NCBI GenBank assembly: GCA_029891385.1
Contig: CM057233.1
Span: forward strand, 25,714,150-25,778,149
Direction: 5' to 3'
Source: Erythroxylum novogranatense
Taxonomy: Eukaryota > Streptophyta > Magnoliopsida > Malpighiales > Erythroxylaceae
Length of the DNA stretch: 64,000 bases
The position numbers and the translations under genes were made by a program. Of this stretch, positions 45,879 to 56,773 are shown one piece after another. Within the stretch, counting starts at the first letter, position 1. The number at the start of each line of letters is the position of its first letter. The notes beneath the pieces were generated by a model. It searched no databases and was not told the origin of the DNA. It worked only from the letters and a program-made list of their open reading frames with translations.

Positions 45879-47447
45879 TGATAAGTGTGAAATGTATCGT
45901 GTTTTAGGGTATAGTTTGATATGTATTTATTTGTTTATTCGATTGTTTAGTATGTATTTTTAGTATAATTGTGTTAGTTTGTGAATAATTTGTGTTTAAT
46001 TATTTTTATGGGTTAGTAAAAACATTTGAGCTTAATTATTATATCTTTGAGGTACCTTGATGTATTTGTTAATGTTTCAGGGTCAACAACGAAGAACGGA
46101 AAAGTTTCGGAGAGACTTGGACCGAAGCAACTGGCCACGATCTTGACAAAAGTGAGAGAAGACAGTGGCCATGATCATGATAGAAGCATCAAAGTTAGCC
46201 CACGATCGTGACAGAGAGCTTACATGTGGGCCACGATCGTGGCCTACGTCGATCAGATGCGTAATCACACAAAAAAATTCAAAATTTGAATTTTGGACCT
46301 TTTCGACCATTAAAAAATCCTAAGGCTTCTACAAACACATCAAGTATAAAAAGAACAAGACAAAAGATGAAAAGAGAGATTTTGATCAGCCACCACAATG
46401 AAACCCAAAAGGAGAGAACTTTGAGAGATCAAGAAAGAGTAGAAGGAGGAGAGAAGTGGAAGACGATACAAAGTCGACGTGCTTCTTGAAATAAGAAGCT
46501 TTCTGAAATCATGGCCTCCCATCATCCATTTGAGTTCTATTTCCTATGTATTTCAGCTTTATTTGATTGTAGAATTAGGATATATAGTTTGATGATGGGA
46601 TATATAGTTTGATGATGGGATTAAATTGTTGATTGATGTTGTATACTCACCTTTGGAATATTATTTTTGATTTAATGAAATATGATCATTTTATGTGTTT
46701 ATTGAATTAACTGTGGTTTAATTTTGCACTTTATATCTCGATAATAATTTGAGAAGGTGAATCTAGAAAAAAAGATTAAATTGGGCTGATGAGAGTTAGG
46801 TAATTTAATAGATTCAGAATTAAATCAAGTTGGTAAATCTTATGTAGAGAGTTCACGTATAGGTTTCCAATTGTTTATTATAGAACTTAAGAACTTATTA
46901 GGCTTTGGATTGGTTGTTAATTAAGAGATTACACCTTTCTATAATCTGATTAGGGTTTATGCTTTAGGGTTTAGTTATAACTCAAGAGAGAGTAATTGAC
47001 TCTAGGATCATTTGGAACTATTAATTCAATAAATCTTAATTGATTAGCTTAGCATTAAAGATAGATAATTTTCCCTCTCTCTCTTTTGATTAACTCACTA
47101 GGTTGAATTCTAGGATGTGCTATCATTGTTCAACAAATCAATCGATTTCCATTATTTGTTATTCATTTTAATATGAAATTGGTAATCATTATCTGATGAT
47201 TGTTTTCGTCAAGTGTTAATTGTCAATTATTACTTTGTTATTTAATTTGGTTGTTTGATTTATATAGTTCTCATGTTTAAATTTATTGTATGTTAAATTT
47301 TTTTTTAATAGTTTCTGACCTTAGATTCAAGGATTAGATTAACCCTCATAGTGGGATCAACACCTTAGGTATTACGTGAACTATCCGTACACGTACTTAT
47401 ATCGAGGTTAAATATTAAAACTTACTTATATCAAAAAATCGGGATCA
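45879..47447 (+). repeat. E 3' LTR
   Basis: TGATAAGTGTG at 45879 to GGGATCA at 47447, 1.57 kb. TATAAAAA lies at 46345-46352. Palindromic words CATGATCATG (46170), CACGATCGTG (46201) and GGCCACGATCGTGGCC (46229-46244) sit upstream of it. A decayed PBS-like stretch follows 47447, so this LTR may once have been shared with or followed by another internal region. Confidence 0.75.
46229..46244. repeat. 16-bp perfect palindrome GGCCACGATCGTGGCC
   Basis: It is the longest of four related words in 46128-46245 and lies about 100 bases upstream of the TATA box of the E LTR. Confidence 0.85.
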
Positions 47448-48921
47448 ATTTTATAGTCAACGTATAGGAATTTTAAGAAACCATATTGAAGGTAGTTGAT
47501 GCTAATGTTTTGGGTACCTTGATGTTCATGTTTTAAATGAAGTTATAGCTAGTCAAAAGGGATTTTAAACTTCTTAATAAGAAGAATTTTACTAACATTG
47601 TCAAGCAGTGACTGGTGCTAAAAACACTTTAAAAATATGTAATATGTTATTTATCTATAGCCAAATGAACGTTTTTTTTACCTAAGTTGTTATATTTATT
47701 TCTAGGACTTGTCTACACACTTGGAGGAAAAAATGAAAAAATTAGATAGGTTTAAAGTAACTTGGACTTGTTTTGATTGAGTTATGGAGTGCATGACAAT
47801 GTTTATGGCTATAATGGAGAGTTTGGAAGTGTGTTGAGCATTTTTTTTAATGAAACATTCATGTGTTGGCTAGGGACATGCCTATATTGAATAGCAAGAA
47901 ATCAATGTTGATAGTACACACGTGTCTATGCACTTGTTATCTCCTAAAAGTGTCACAAGTCTATTTGAATAACACAACCATCAAGATGACCATGTATGTC
48001 TTTATGTTTTTTCAAGGATGTAATCTCACATTGGATGGATAGTCTGAAATAGGAAAGTCGTATTATTCTGAAATGTACCAACATAACTTTCGCTTATTTA
48101 TATTCTTATATTGTGTACATTAAGGACAATGTGCAACTTTAAATATGGAGATGTGATTAATGATTTTCTTAAACTTATTATAATCTTAGTTATTAAATTT
48201 TATGAACCAATATCTTGACTTAGTTGAAATCTATCCATCAATACTTTATTTCATTATTTAATATTGATTTTAATTAGTATACAAAAGGATGATAGTTAGA
48301 ATAAAATTGCTCTTATAAGTCATATTTTAATAATCATTGAAATAATCTAGTTAAATGAAATTGCATACTATTTATGCATATAAAACCATTTTCATGAGCT
48401 TCGAGCCTAAGAGTGAAACTTCAAAACTTTTAAGCTCTTTTATCCTTTCATGTGTTTTATCATGTATAGTTGAATGATTCTAAAACTTGCTTTTATTATA
48501 CATATCGAGAACATATTTGTTAAATTAAAAGCAATGAAATTAAAAAGTCACTTAGATTACAATTTGTTTAAGCCTAATTCTTTGATAATTACCTTACCTT
48601 ATTTTATGCTTTAGGAGTAATAAAGTTGAGCCTTTGCCTTTTTCGTTCATGAGAACCCAATTATTAACCATTATCTTATTTTTCTTTGAAGCTTTTTTAT
48701 TGTTTTAAATCTTAAAGGTTATGTATATTAATTGCTTGTTTGAAACTAGAAACTTCGAAACGTTCAATATTTATTTAATAGTGGTGAAAGATGAATGACT
48801 GAAATTATTGAGATTAAAAAATTGTAATGGTAAAAAAAAGAATAAGTATTTGGTAGGATTGGAAGCTTCGACTAGTTTAATGAAGACATAAGCAATTTAA
48901 AGGGTTTAAGCTATAGAGGGC
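47448..48921 (+). repeat. Repeat R copy A, left part
   Basis: It matches 53231-54011 joined to 59961-60925 in order. It includes a GTACATTAAGGACAATGTGC hairpin (48116-48135) and an AAATATGGAG tail. No ORF of note. Probably the internal 3' portion of an Athila-like element. Confidence 0.65.
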
Positions 48922-49483
48922 TTTTTTTTTATAAATGGTAAATATTTATCAAAAGAATAGGGTATGTACACACTCCCAGGGGCATACCCCAGTCACCAAT
49001 GGAGGACAAAGCTAACCCAAAAACCCACCAAACGGCCCAAGCAAAAGGAGGCCCAAATCTACCAATGACCAAGCTAATGCAAAAGCCCAAACATCATGGG
49101 GCCCAAGTCTCCCAAAATAATTAGGACTAAAAACAATATAAGCAAGCAGAGAAGCCCACAAGTGATGAAGAGAAAGGAATCCACCGGTAGAGCCCTTCCA
49201 GCAACCCAAGCAAGGGCAAAGGGGTCGGGAGGCTAGCGAAGACCATACCCGTATAGCCGCCCAATCAGTGGACCACGCAATTGCCAGCCGTCAGAGGAGA
49301 GGTCTATGAAGCTCGTTCAAAACCGAGAGTCCCCGACGGCATCGTTTTGCAAGCAGGGAGTCGGTAACAAAGAGCCAGAGTAACGATGCCCAGGCGCCTA
49401 AAACGCCACCGTAAGGAAGCCACAACAAACACATCCACAACCCAATAAGGTCACTAGACAAAGGAAAATGTACCGGTTCCTAA

Positions 49484-49513
49484 GGCATACATACTCTAGA
49501 GAGTATGTATGCC
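49484..49513. repeat. 30-bp perfect palindrome in LINE 3' UTR
   Basis: Arms GGCATACATACTCT and AGAGTATGTATGCC around AG, about 560 bases from the poly(A) end. It could fold into a 14-bp hairpin in the LINE RNA. Confidence 0.85.
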
Positions 49514-50068
49514 AAAGGAACCCAGAAAATTAGAATAAGTAGTAGTCGCCTGGGAGCACACAAGACGTCAGACATAAGGCCCGGAGAAACCCATCTCCAG
49601 CCCTTGTATTCGGAACCCCCACACAGCACTCCGCAAACAAAACCCCTTCCACCAACATCCCGCATACCGCCACCCCCACCCAGAGAAACACCGCTCTAGC
49701 AAGGAACACCGAAGGTCGGAGCACGCCATCAGAACGAAGCTGCACTCCCAGAAGCACTGAAAGGACACAAAGACAGAGCCGAAGAATGCCAACGTCGGGA
49801 GAGGAGGCACGCCACCCCCCTGGGTAGGTACAAAATCGCCCGCTCAAAGAGAAGCGTCATACCAAGTCAGACAAAATACCACAATACTCCCAAAAATATA
49901 CTAAGCGGCCCTGTCACTTATGTGTCACGATACATTAAAAAAACGACACCGTAAGAAACTACCACGGCATCGTTTCCGAAAGACTCCACCCCAATAAGAA
50001 GCATACCTCTACCACTCCAAACGGTACTGAAGACATAGCAATGTAAACATCCTAACGTAGTCCGCTGC

Positions 50069-52351
50069 TTAAAAAGTAAGGAGATCTCCCGGATAAAGCC
50101 TGTATAAAATCTTATACGTGACCGTTTTGATTTGACATGTAACATCGCTACTCAGAAAGGCCGCTCCATCAAATAGTATGGAGTTCCTGATTTTCCACAG
50201 TGTATAGACGGAACAGAGGAAGGCAAGTCGTATAGTCTTACAGCATAGAAGCGCTCCTTTCGCTTCTGTACGTATCCATTTAATTGCACGAGGAAGGGAA
50301 CCCAATTCTCTCCGAATACCCAACCAGTGCCGAATATCAGTCCAAACACGTTTAGTAAACTCACATTGAAAAAACAAATGCTCGATCGATTCCTCAGCCC
50401 GGTTACAAAGGACACAAATCGGCGACACCTCAAGAAATAGTAATCGATCCTTAGTGGGGAGATGTTGGCGCATGGCCAGCCAGATAACAAAAGAGTACTT
50501 AGGCGGTATATATCGCCTCCATATAAACGACATCCAGGGACGACAGACTTGTGTAGTGCGCAAACAATCGTAAACCTTACCAGACTGCAAGCGCCCATCC
50601 AAGCAAAACTTACGAACTTCCAAAATAACATGCTGGCGACCTCCTAGCTTTTCCACAAGACTATCACGAATATGGATCAGACGCTTCATGAGCAGAGAGT
50701 CCCGGGGATGGGGAACCCAATCCCAAATAGAGAGACCACGCAAATAAACTGTATGAACCCACTTCTCCCACAGAGAGGTTGCTTCCGCATGGAAATTCCA
50801 TAACATCTTGGCCAGGAGAGCCATATTCCAAATTTTAACATTTTTTAATCCAAGACCCCCCTCCGCTTTGGGCGTACAGACACTGTCCCAAGCCACCCGA
50901 AAGTGCTTGGCCCCCCAAAGGAATAAACGGCATAAAGAAGTAATTTTATCTAAGACCACCACTGGCAACGAAAAAGCTTGGAGCCAAAACGATAAGATAC
51001 CTTGAATAACAGAATTAAGCACTTCCAATCGTCCCGCATAAGACAACGTGTGGCCACTCCACATAGTCAAGCACGTCTCCACCGAGTCAATGAGGCTATT
51101 ATACTGCACCACCGTAACTTTCATAGGCGCTAAAGGCACTCCCAAATAACGAACAGGGAAGTCACCGAGACCAAAGTCGATCATCTGTAGAATGGGGTCG
51201 CGTTCCATGCCCCAGACGCCCCCAAGAAAAATCTGCAATTTGTGTGGATTGACTTGTAACCAAGCCATATTGGTAAGGTCCTGCAAGCACTGCAATAACA
51301 CCCGAACAGAGGGAGAATCACCTCTAGAAAACAGCATGAGGTCATCCGTAAACGCAAGATGCGTAATGCGTAAAGCCTGACACTTAGGGTGGAAATTAAA
51401 GTCAGAATCCACAGTATAAAATTTAAGGGCCCTCGACAAGTATTCCAAACACAAGACAAAAAGGAGCGGGGACAGCGAATCACCTTGGCGTAGCCCCCTG
51501 CAGCCCTTGAAATAGCCATGTAAATTCCCATTGATAGATAACGAAAAAGAAGTGGTGGTGACACACTCTCGAACCCAAGACACAAACCGTGGAGGGAACC
51601 CAAAACCCAGCAACAAATCCACCAGAAAACTCCAAGAGATCCGATCATAGGCTTTGGAGAGATCAATTTTAATCAAGCAACGAGGCGAGATACGTTTCCG
51701 GCTATAGCCTCTGGCCAATTCTTGAGCCAAAAAAATGTTGTCATACATATTTCTCCCCGGAATAAACGTGGATTGAGCATCATCGACTATATAGGCCACC
51801 ACCCCTTTCAACCGATCAGTGAGGATCTTAGAAATCACTTTATACGACACATTCATACACGCAATAGGTCGAAAGTCTGCAGCTCGAGGGGTCTGGGTGG
51901 TCTTCGGAATAAAAGTGATGAGGGTGTGATTCAATTGTTTAAGCAAACAGCCACTAGTAAAGAATTCCCTGACAGCCACTGTCAACGTCCTTCCCACCAT
52001 ATCCCAATTGTGTTTGAAAAAAGCAGCAGTATAGCCATCCGGGCCTGGGGCCTTATCATTGCCAATATCAAACAATGCAGTCTTAATTTCATGATCCGTA
52101 ATAGGGACAATCAGCTGATCATACAAGTCAGCAGTGAGCAGCGGACCATTTCTAACAATCCGAGAATCCAACTCCGCACAAGGGGGAGACGACTCGAAAA
52201 GCTCTTGGTAATACCGCAATAAACCCGAAGTTACTGCCTCCATCGAAGAAGTAGTCAAACCAGTCTCAGTTCGCAGATGGGTAATTTCATTGAACCGCAT
52301 CCGTTTACGAGCTAAGGAGTGAAAATACCTAGTGCTACGATCAGCCTCCAT
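50069..52351 (-). CDS. LINE reverse transcriptase with zf-RVT tail (760 aa, partial ORF2)
   Basis: Non-LTR reverse transcriptase of the plant L1 type, which would prime on nicked target DNA to copy LINE RNA. Motifs in order: APGPDGY (101-107), LITFIPK (144-150), RPIACMNVSYK (161-171), QSTFIPGR (193-200), KIDLSKAYD with the first catalytic Asp at 230, GLRQGDSLSP (286-295), and FTDD (334-337), where plant L1 usually has FADD; both Asp are present. A C-terminal zf-RVT region has CVLC...EHLFFQC. The frame is unbroken for 760 codons, but the endonuclease half is missing and a frameshift lies just upstream (near 52390), so this ATG is internal. It may be young, but is unlikely to be autonomous. Confidence 0.92.
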   Translation of the reverse strand: MEADRSTRYFHSLARKRMRFNEITHLRTETGLTTSSMEAVTSGLLRYYQELFESSPPCAELDSRIVRNGPLLTADLYDQLIVPITDHEIKTALFDIGNDKAPGPDGYTAAFFKHNWDMVGRTLTVAVREFFTSGCLLKQLNHTLITFIPKTTQTPRAADFRPIACMNVSYKVISKILTDRLKGVVAYIVDDAQSTFIPGRNMYDNIFLAQELARGYSRKRISPRCLIKIDLSKAYDRISWSFLVDLLLGFGFPPRFVSWVRECVTTTSFSLSINGNLHGYFKGCRGLRQGDSLSPLLFVLCLEYLSRALKFYTVDSDFNFHPKCQALRITHLAFTDDLMLFSRGDSPSVRVLLQCLQDLTNMAWLQVNPHKLQIFLGGVWGMERDPILQMIDFGLGDFPVRYLGVPLAPMKVTVVQYNSLIDSVETCLTMWSGHTLSYAGRLEVLNSVIQGILSFWLQAFSLPVVVLDKITSLCRLFLWGAKHFRVAWDSVCTPKAEGGLGLKNVKIWNMALLAKMLWNFHAEATSLWEKWVHTVYLRGLSIWDWVPHPRDSLLMKRLIHIRDSLVEKLGGRQHVILEVRKFCLDGRLQSGKVYDCLRTTQVCRPWMSFIWRRYIPPKYSFVIWLAMRQHLPTKDRLLFLEVSPICVLCNRAEESIEHLFFQCEFTKRVWTDIRHWLGIRRELGSLPRAIKWIRTEAKGALLCCKTIRLAFLCSVYTLWKIRNSILFDGAAFLSSDVTCQIKTVTYKILYRLYPGDLLTF

Positions 52352-52745
52352 AAGGTGAGTACCTTTGGCTTTTTGTTGACAAAAACGTCTTTCAGCTTCT
52401 TGAAGAAAGTAGCTCGCTTACGAGCAGCGTTCAGCTCTAAAATCATAGAGGGGTCATCCGGTGCATGAAGCGATCTTTGGTAAGGAAGTTTAAACTCTTC
52501 ATCAGCAGCCACAACTTGCTGAGAAATATGCCCATAATCCGAAGAGTTGAACTGCTTCAATGGGAGCTTCAAAGCCTTTAATTTTTGCACAAGATTAAAT
52601 TGCGCAGTACCACTATCAGGGGAAGCCTAGGCAGTGCGAACTAAATCCAAAAATCTAGGATGTTGAAGCCACATGTTAAAGAATTTAAAGGGTCTATTTC
52701 CCTGAGCAAGGTGTTTCTCAAAATCAACAATATATGGATCACTCG
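52352..52745 (-). pseudogene. LINE ORF2 linker before RT (frameshifted, one stop)
   Basis: Part of ORF2 between endonuclease and RT. It reads DFEKHLAQGNRPFKFFNMW and FLDLVRTA, then a TAG near 52626, then KLKALKLPLKQFNSSDYGHISQ and LNAARKRATF. A one-base change near 52395-52400 shifts the frame before the RT ORF; the other frame continues with EAERRFCQQKAKG into the RT. Truncation at about 52745 removes the rest. Confidence 0.8.
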
Positions 52746-53052
52746 TAGAGTCAATGTAGAAATTTTTTCATAAATTACTTCACTTTCTCTTATTGGTATT
52801 TTGGGAACTAAGTTAAAGAAATATCATTGTAACAACTTGATTTTTGTTAAAAATCACTAGCTATTTGCTATAAATCGTCAATTCTAATAGATTTTAATAG
52901 TCTATTTTTTCTATTAAAGGACTAAAGGAATGCTTACCTTAAGAACTACTTAAATTATTTTAAGAATTGCATTAACTATATTTAAGTTATAGACCTAAAA
53001 ATGGAGGGTCAATTTTTTACATGGAGTGACAGTAAAAAGCACACTAACTACT
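52746..53052 (+). repeat. Repeat R copy A, right part
   Basis: It matches 60970-61275, from GTCAATGTAGAAAT to the AGC.CACT.ACTAC block. Noncoding. Confidence 0.65.
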
Positions 53053-53230
53053 AAAGAAGAAAGTAAATAAGGAACTTGTCAATGAACAACATATTTCTTC
53101 ATTCTTATAAAGTAAAGCATACTATCATAATCTATTAATATCAAGTCATGCTCCTATTATCATTCAAACCCTATTATCTTATGCAAGGAGGAATTATCCA
53201 TTCATATTTAATAACACTCTAGTAAGAGTA
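53053..53230. other. Spacer between R copies
   Basis: About 180 bases of AT-rich sequence. No feature recognised. Confidence 0.4.
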
Positions 53231-54011
53231 GAGAAATTTTAAAAGGCCCTATTTAAGGTACTTGATGCTAATATTTAAGATACCAAGATCTTCATATTTC
53301 AAGCAATGTTATAACAAATCAAAGAGGAATTTAAACTTCTTATCAAGTGGAATTTTAGTAACATTGTCAAGCGGTGTCTGATGTTAAAAACACTATAAAA
53401 AATATATAATATGCTCTTTATATATAGCCAACTGATGTGTATCTTCAAAATAAGGGAAATGCAATTCTAAAAAATTATTACTAAGTGTTAATTATTAAGG
53501 TCTAGATATTGAAGCAAAGATTCCAAAACCAACGGTTGTAGGGTGATGATAGAAATTAATAAGTAGTGATTTAGTCATATTTTTGTCCTAATTTTAGTTC
53601 ATTTTTCTTGGTTGTATGAGTCTTATTATTTATTTATTTATTTTACTTATGTTGATTATGTTTGTTTCTAGGTCTAGTTCACTCACTTAGAGCAAAAATG
53701 AAAAAAATAAGATAAGTTTAGAGTAACTTGGAGCTGTTTTGATTTAGTTACAAAGTGCGTCACAATCTATATAGCCATGAGTTTGGAAGTGTGCTGAGTG
53801 TTTTTGTGAAATGTTCTTATGTTGGTTTGGGACACACCTATATTGAATAGCAAGAAATCAATGTTGATAGTACACACAAGTTTTTGCACACATGTTAGCT
53901 CCTAAAAGTGTCACATTTTTATTTAAAGAACACAACCATCAATATGACCATGTATCTCTAAGAATCCTTTTTAGTTATGTTTTTCAAGGATGTAGTCTCA
54001 TATTTGATGGA
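53231..54011 (+). repeat. Repeat R copy B, left part
   Basis: Direct copy of 47455 onward. It is interrupted at 54011 by element F (target duplication ATGGA) and continues at 59961. Confidence 0.65.
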
Positions 54012-55655
54012 TGATAGGATTGAAGTATCTTATATTTTCTTATGCATTTACATGCGATTTCAATCCTATTTTTATGATAAAATGCTCAATTTGTGTTCAA
54101 TTTATGTTGACTGCTAGGTTAGATTTGTTGATATATTTTGGAGATCAAAAAGAAAAAAATTTCTAAAACAAAATTGGAGTATAATTGTTCACTAAGTTAA
54201 TTGCTAAAAAAAAAGAAAGATTTGAGTCTGTTGTATTTGCGTTTCACGCAGAAGAAGATCTTCTTAGTCAGACGCGTTACGCAAAGAAACAACAGAATAT
54301 CGCATTTACTGTAACGCAAATGACGTTAAGAGAAAGCATGCTTTTTTTTAAACGCACAGCACACAGCACAAGGAGAGAGGTTTTTAAGTGAACAAGTTTT
54401 ATTTGTCTTGTCAGGGCACAGTGGACGAAGAAGAAGCAGCGGCAACGTGGAGGCGCTGAAGGCTTGGAGCTGCTGCTGGCTTGGAGAGTGCGGCACAGAG
54501 AAGAATAAAAGAGGGAATAGTGGAGGGACTGAAGGTCGGCGCAGGAACAAAGGAGAAGCACGTCGTTTTTGTCACGTATAGCAGATAGAAGCAATAAAAC
54601 AAGAGGCACAGGCGCAGCAGTAGGCAAGCGTGGAAGAATATAAAAGAGGAGCAGCGTTAAATGGTCACATCGGTGGAACAGTGTAGTACAGTGGAGGCGA
54701 CATTGGGCAGCAAAAAGCTTAGGCAGTGACGAGTAATTAAAGGGATTTTTTTTGCTAAGTATGAAGATGGAGGTTAGAGCTATTCGTCGGAAAGTACCGA
54801 TGAAGGGCTAAACGTCCCAATGCCAGTTCGGAGGTAATATCGACGCCAACGACCCGGGTTAAGTATTTTTTAATTAGTTTGTTGTTTCTTTCTCTCATCA
54901 GAAATTGATTGTGTTATCCTGCTTTAACTGATTTGGGTTTTGTATATGGATAATCAAATTTTTGTTATTATTCAGTTATTTGTGTAGGAACCTATTGGGT
55001 ATTGTGGATTGATGATTTTAATGCGTTCATTGAATTGTCAATTTCAAACCTATTGCTAGAATTTCAATTTAATCCGTAATTGTTATGTTGAAATTCATTT
55101 GTAGCAACTAATGATTCGTAATCATTAGGGATAATATGACCTAGGTTAAATGATCCGAGCTTATGTGGTTGTTGCCTTGATTAATCGATTTTCCTAATTC
55201 GTAATGCTATTACCTAATTAAATCTAGAGATCGTATCCTAGGTTGTTAGGTGGTTAGGTTTAATCAACGATCGTATCTTGATTAAACAAAACCTAAGGGA
55301 AAACTCGGGTTAATTTTTAATCCACGATTAATAATTTCTAGGAGAGGTTAAAGAACAACAAAGTAATAAAATATGCTTAGTCAGGGTGTAGGCTGAGATT
55401 GAACCGAAGAATCGGGTCCCTACCAAATTCCCCACTTTTATCATTTTTGCATGTTTTCTTTAATTTGTTTTTATTAGTTAGTTTCATTTTATTTTTCTTC
55501 TCTAAAAATCCAAACCCCCCCCCTTTTAGTGTAAACACCGATTAATTTCATTTCTTAAACTTTACACACACTCTCTGTGGGATCGACCTAGACTCGCCAC
55601 TGCTACAGTAGTAGTCTAGTTAATTAATTTTGACTAGCGTTACGACGCGCGGTCA
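54012..55655 (+). repeat. F 5' LTR
   Basis: TGATAGGATT to GCGCGGTCA. TATAAAAG lies at 54639-54646. The variable cassette 54226-54352 includes the palindrome AAGAAGATCTTCTT (54252-54265) and the pair GCGTTAC (54274-54280) with GTAACGC (54311-54317). Confidence 0.93.
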
Positions 55656-55660
55656 AATTT

Positions 55661-55678
55661 TGGCGCCGTTGCCGGGGA
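55661..55678 (+). other. F primer-binding site
   Basis: TGGCGCCGTTGCCGGGGA, five bases after the LTR end. This is the primer-site type used by Athila-like elements. Confidence 0.93.
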
Positions 55679-55796
55679 GTGTGGTGTTTTAGTTTTTGTT
55701 TGTGTTTTAATTGGTGTTTTGTATATATTTGTTCGTGATTGATTTCTTTTCTATTATTTTGTGATCTTTTCAGTTTTTATTTTTAAAAAAATTGTT

Positions 55797-56711
55797 ATGG
55801 ACGGAAGTAATTTCTTTTATAATTCATATTCTCACTCCTATAACAATGTTTGGACTGATCAACCTAACTTTTGTTATGGATGGAATGATCATCAGAATTA
55901 CTTCCATGATAGTTTGCAGGACACACAACAATTCTCGTACAGACCAGAAGCTTCCTATCATGACTCCGGTACATCTCTGAAAAAGTTGAGTAATATGGTG
56001 CAAAAATTTCAGGAGAATACTTTACAATTTCAGAGGGATGGAGGGCAATTTCTAGAAGACACATATTCTATCGCTCAAGTTCCGGAGAGCCATCATAATT
56101 CAGGTGCATCTTTAGAAGAAATGGTTAACAAACTTTATGCTGACACTTTGCAATTTCATCAGGTTATGCGACAGGAAATGCACGAATTCCGACAAGAGAT
56201 AATAGTAGGGCAACAGAGGAGGGAAAACCTAATGGGTCAGATGGCAGCAAGTCTCGATCGCCTAGAAGCACAAAGAGAAGAGGAGCAGTCGTATCAACCC
56301 GAGGTGTTCCCAATTGAAGTCTGTTCGAAAAATTTGCAAAGTGATAAGGAGCTTGAGAATTTTGAGGTCCATCCTCAACGAATTGTTTGTGTCGAAGAAG
56401 TAAAAAAGGAGCTCGAAGCCACAAAGAACATATCTTTTAGCTCGGAGGTAAGTACTGAGTCCATAATTATTTTTGAGACTAACTCTTTACTTTTACATTA
56501 CAGATTGGAGGAATTGAATGATGAAGAAAAAGGAGAAGAGACGTTCGAAATATTTCCAGAATGTATAGATGCAGTTGGAATTGAGAAGCTGAGGATAGGG
56601 AAGATGGTGAAGGCGCCGAGCAAGGATGATGATCAACTAAGACCCTATCCGGAATTACCTCACGTGGAAGAGCCGCATGTAATTTCTGAAGATCACAATT
56701 TTGTCACGTAA
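55797..56711 (+). CDS. F lone ORF, Gag-derived coiled-coil-like protein (304 aa)
   Basis: The only protein of F; function unknown. The start at 55797 is preferred over an ATG 36 bases upstream because the upstream codons are hydrophobic leader-like sequence and MDGSNFF begins a new composition. Residues 5-40 are rich in Asn, Tyr and Trp and recall the region after the zinc knuckle in Athila-type Gags. Two similar segments follow, around HDSGTSLKKL..ENTLQFQ and HNSGASLEEM..DTLQFH, then a Glu/Gln-rich stretch likely to form a coiled coil (QVMRQEMHEFRQ). The C-terminal half is acidic. No zinc knuckle, protease or RT. The open frame over 300 codons suggests recent selection or a young copy. Confidence 0.8.
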   Translation: MDGSNFFYNSYSHSYNNVWTDQPNFCYGWNDHQNYFHDSLQDTQQFSYRPEASYHDSGTSLKKLSNMVQKFQENTLQFQRDGGQFLEDTYSIAQVPESHHNSGASLEEMVNKLYADTLQFHQVMRQEMHEFRQEIIVGQQRRENLMGQMAASLDRLEAQREEEQSYQPEVFPIEVCSKNLQSDKELENFEVHPQRIVCVEEVKKELEATKNISFSSEVSTESIIIFETNSLLLHYRLEELNDEEKGEETFEIFPECIDAVGIEKLRIGKMVKAPSKDDDQLRPYPELPHVEEPHVISEDHNFVT

Positions 56712-56748
56712 GGAGAAAAAGGAGTCGAGCCACCGACCCTAAACAAAG

Positions 56749-56773
56749 GCGCTTCTTGGGAGGCAACCCAAGG
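56749..56773 (+). other. CTTGGG-AGGCAA-CCCAAG hairpin after the F ORF
   Basis: Six-base perfect stem (56755-56760 with 56767-56772), preceded by GCGCTT, 38 bases after the stop codon. I recall similar GGGAGGCAACCC words from other plant LTR elements but could not check. Confidence 0.65.

Larger units (their letters stand above)
48922..52745 (-). mobile_element. 5'-truncated L1-type LINE inserted in R-A
   Basis: A nine-base T run at 48922-48930 is the poly(A) end on the plus strand. A 3' UTR of about 1.1 kb, the RT ORF (50069-52351) and a broken upstream stretch to about 52745 follow. The endonuclease domain is absent, as usual for 5'-truncated LINEs. The related R-B copy (60900-60990) lacks it, which shows the pre-insertion site. 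TAGAG occurs on both sides (48914 and 52746) and may be part of a short target duplication. Confidence 0.9.

Noticed and set aside
49480..49847. 80-105 aa Cys-rich minus-strand ORFs
   Set aside because: They lie in the LINE 3' UTR downstream of the RT stop, overlap each other in different frames and show no domain.
51722..52222. 166-aa plus-strand ORF
   Set aside because: It is the antisense shadow of the LINE RT frame, which has clear motifs on the minus strand.
54277..54627. 116-aa minus ORF, with related ORFs at 58646-58901
   Set aside because: They are antisense to the F LTRs and differ between the two copies; no protein family recognised.
55761..55796. Upstream in-frame ATG of the F ORF as the start
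   Set aside because: The added 12 residues are AT-rich leader translation; the second ATG is the better start, though the first cannot be excluded.
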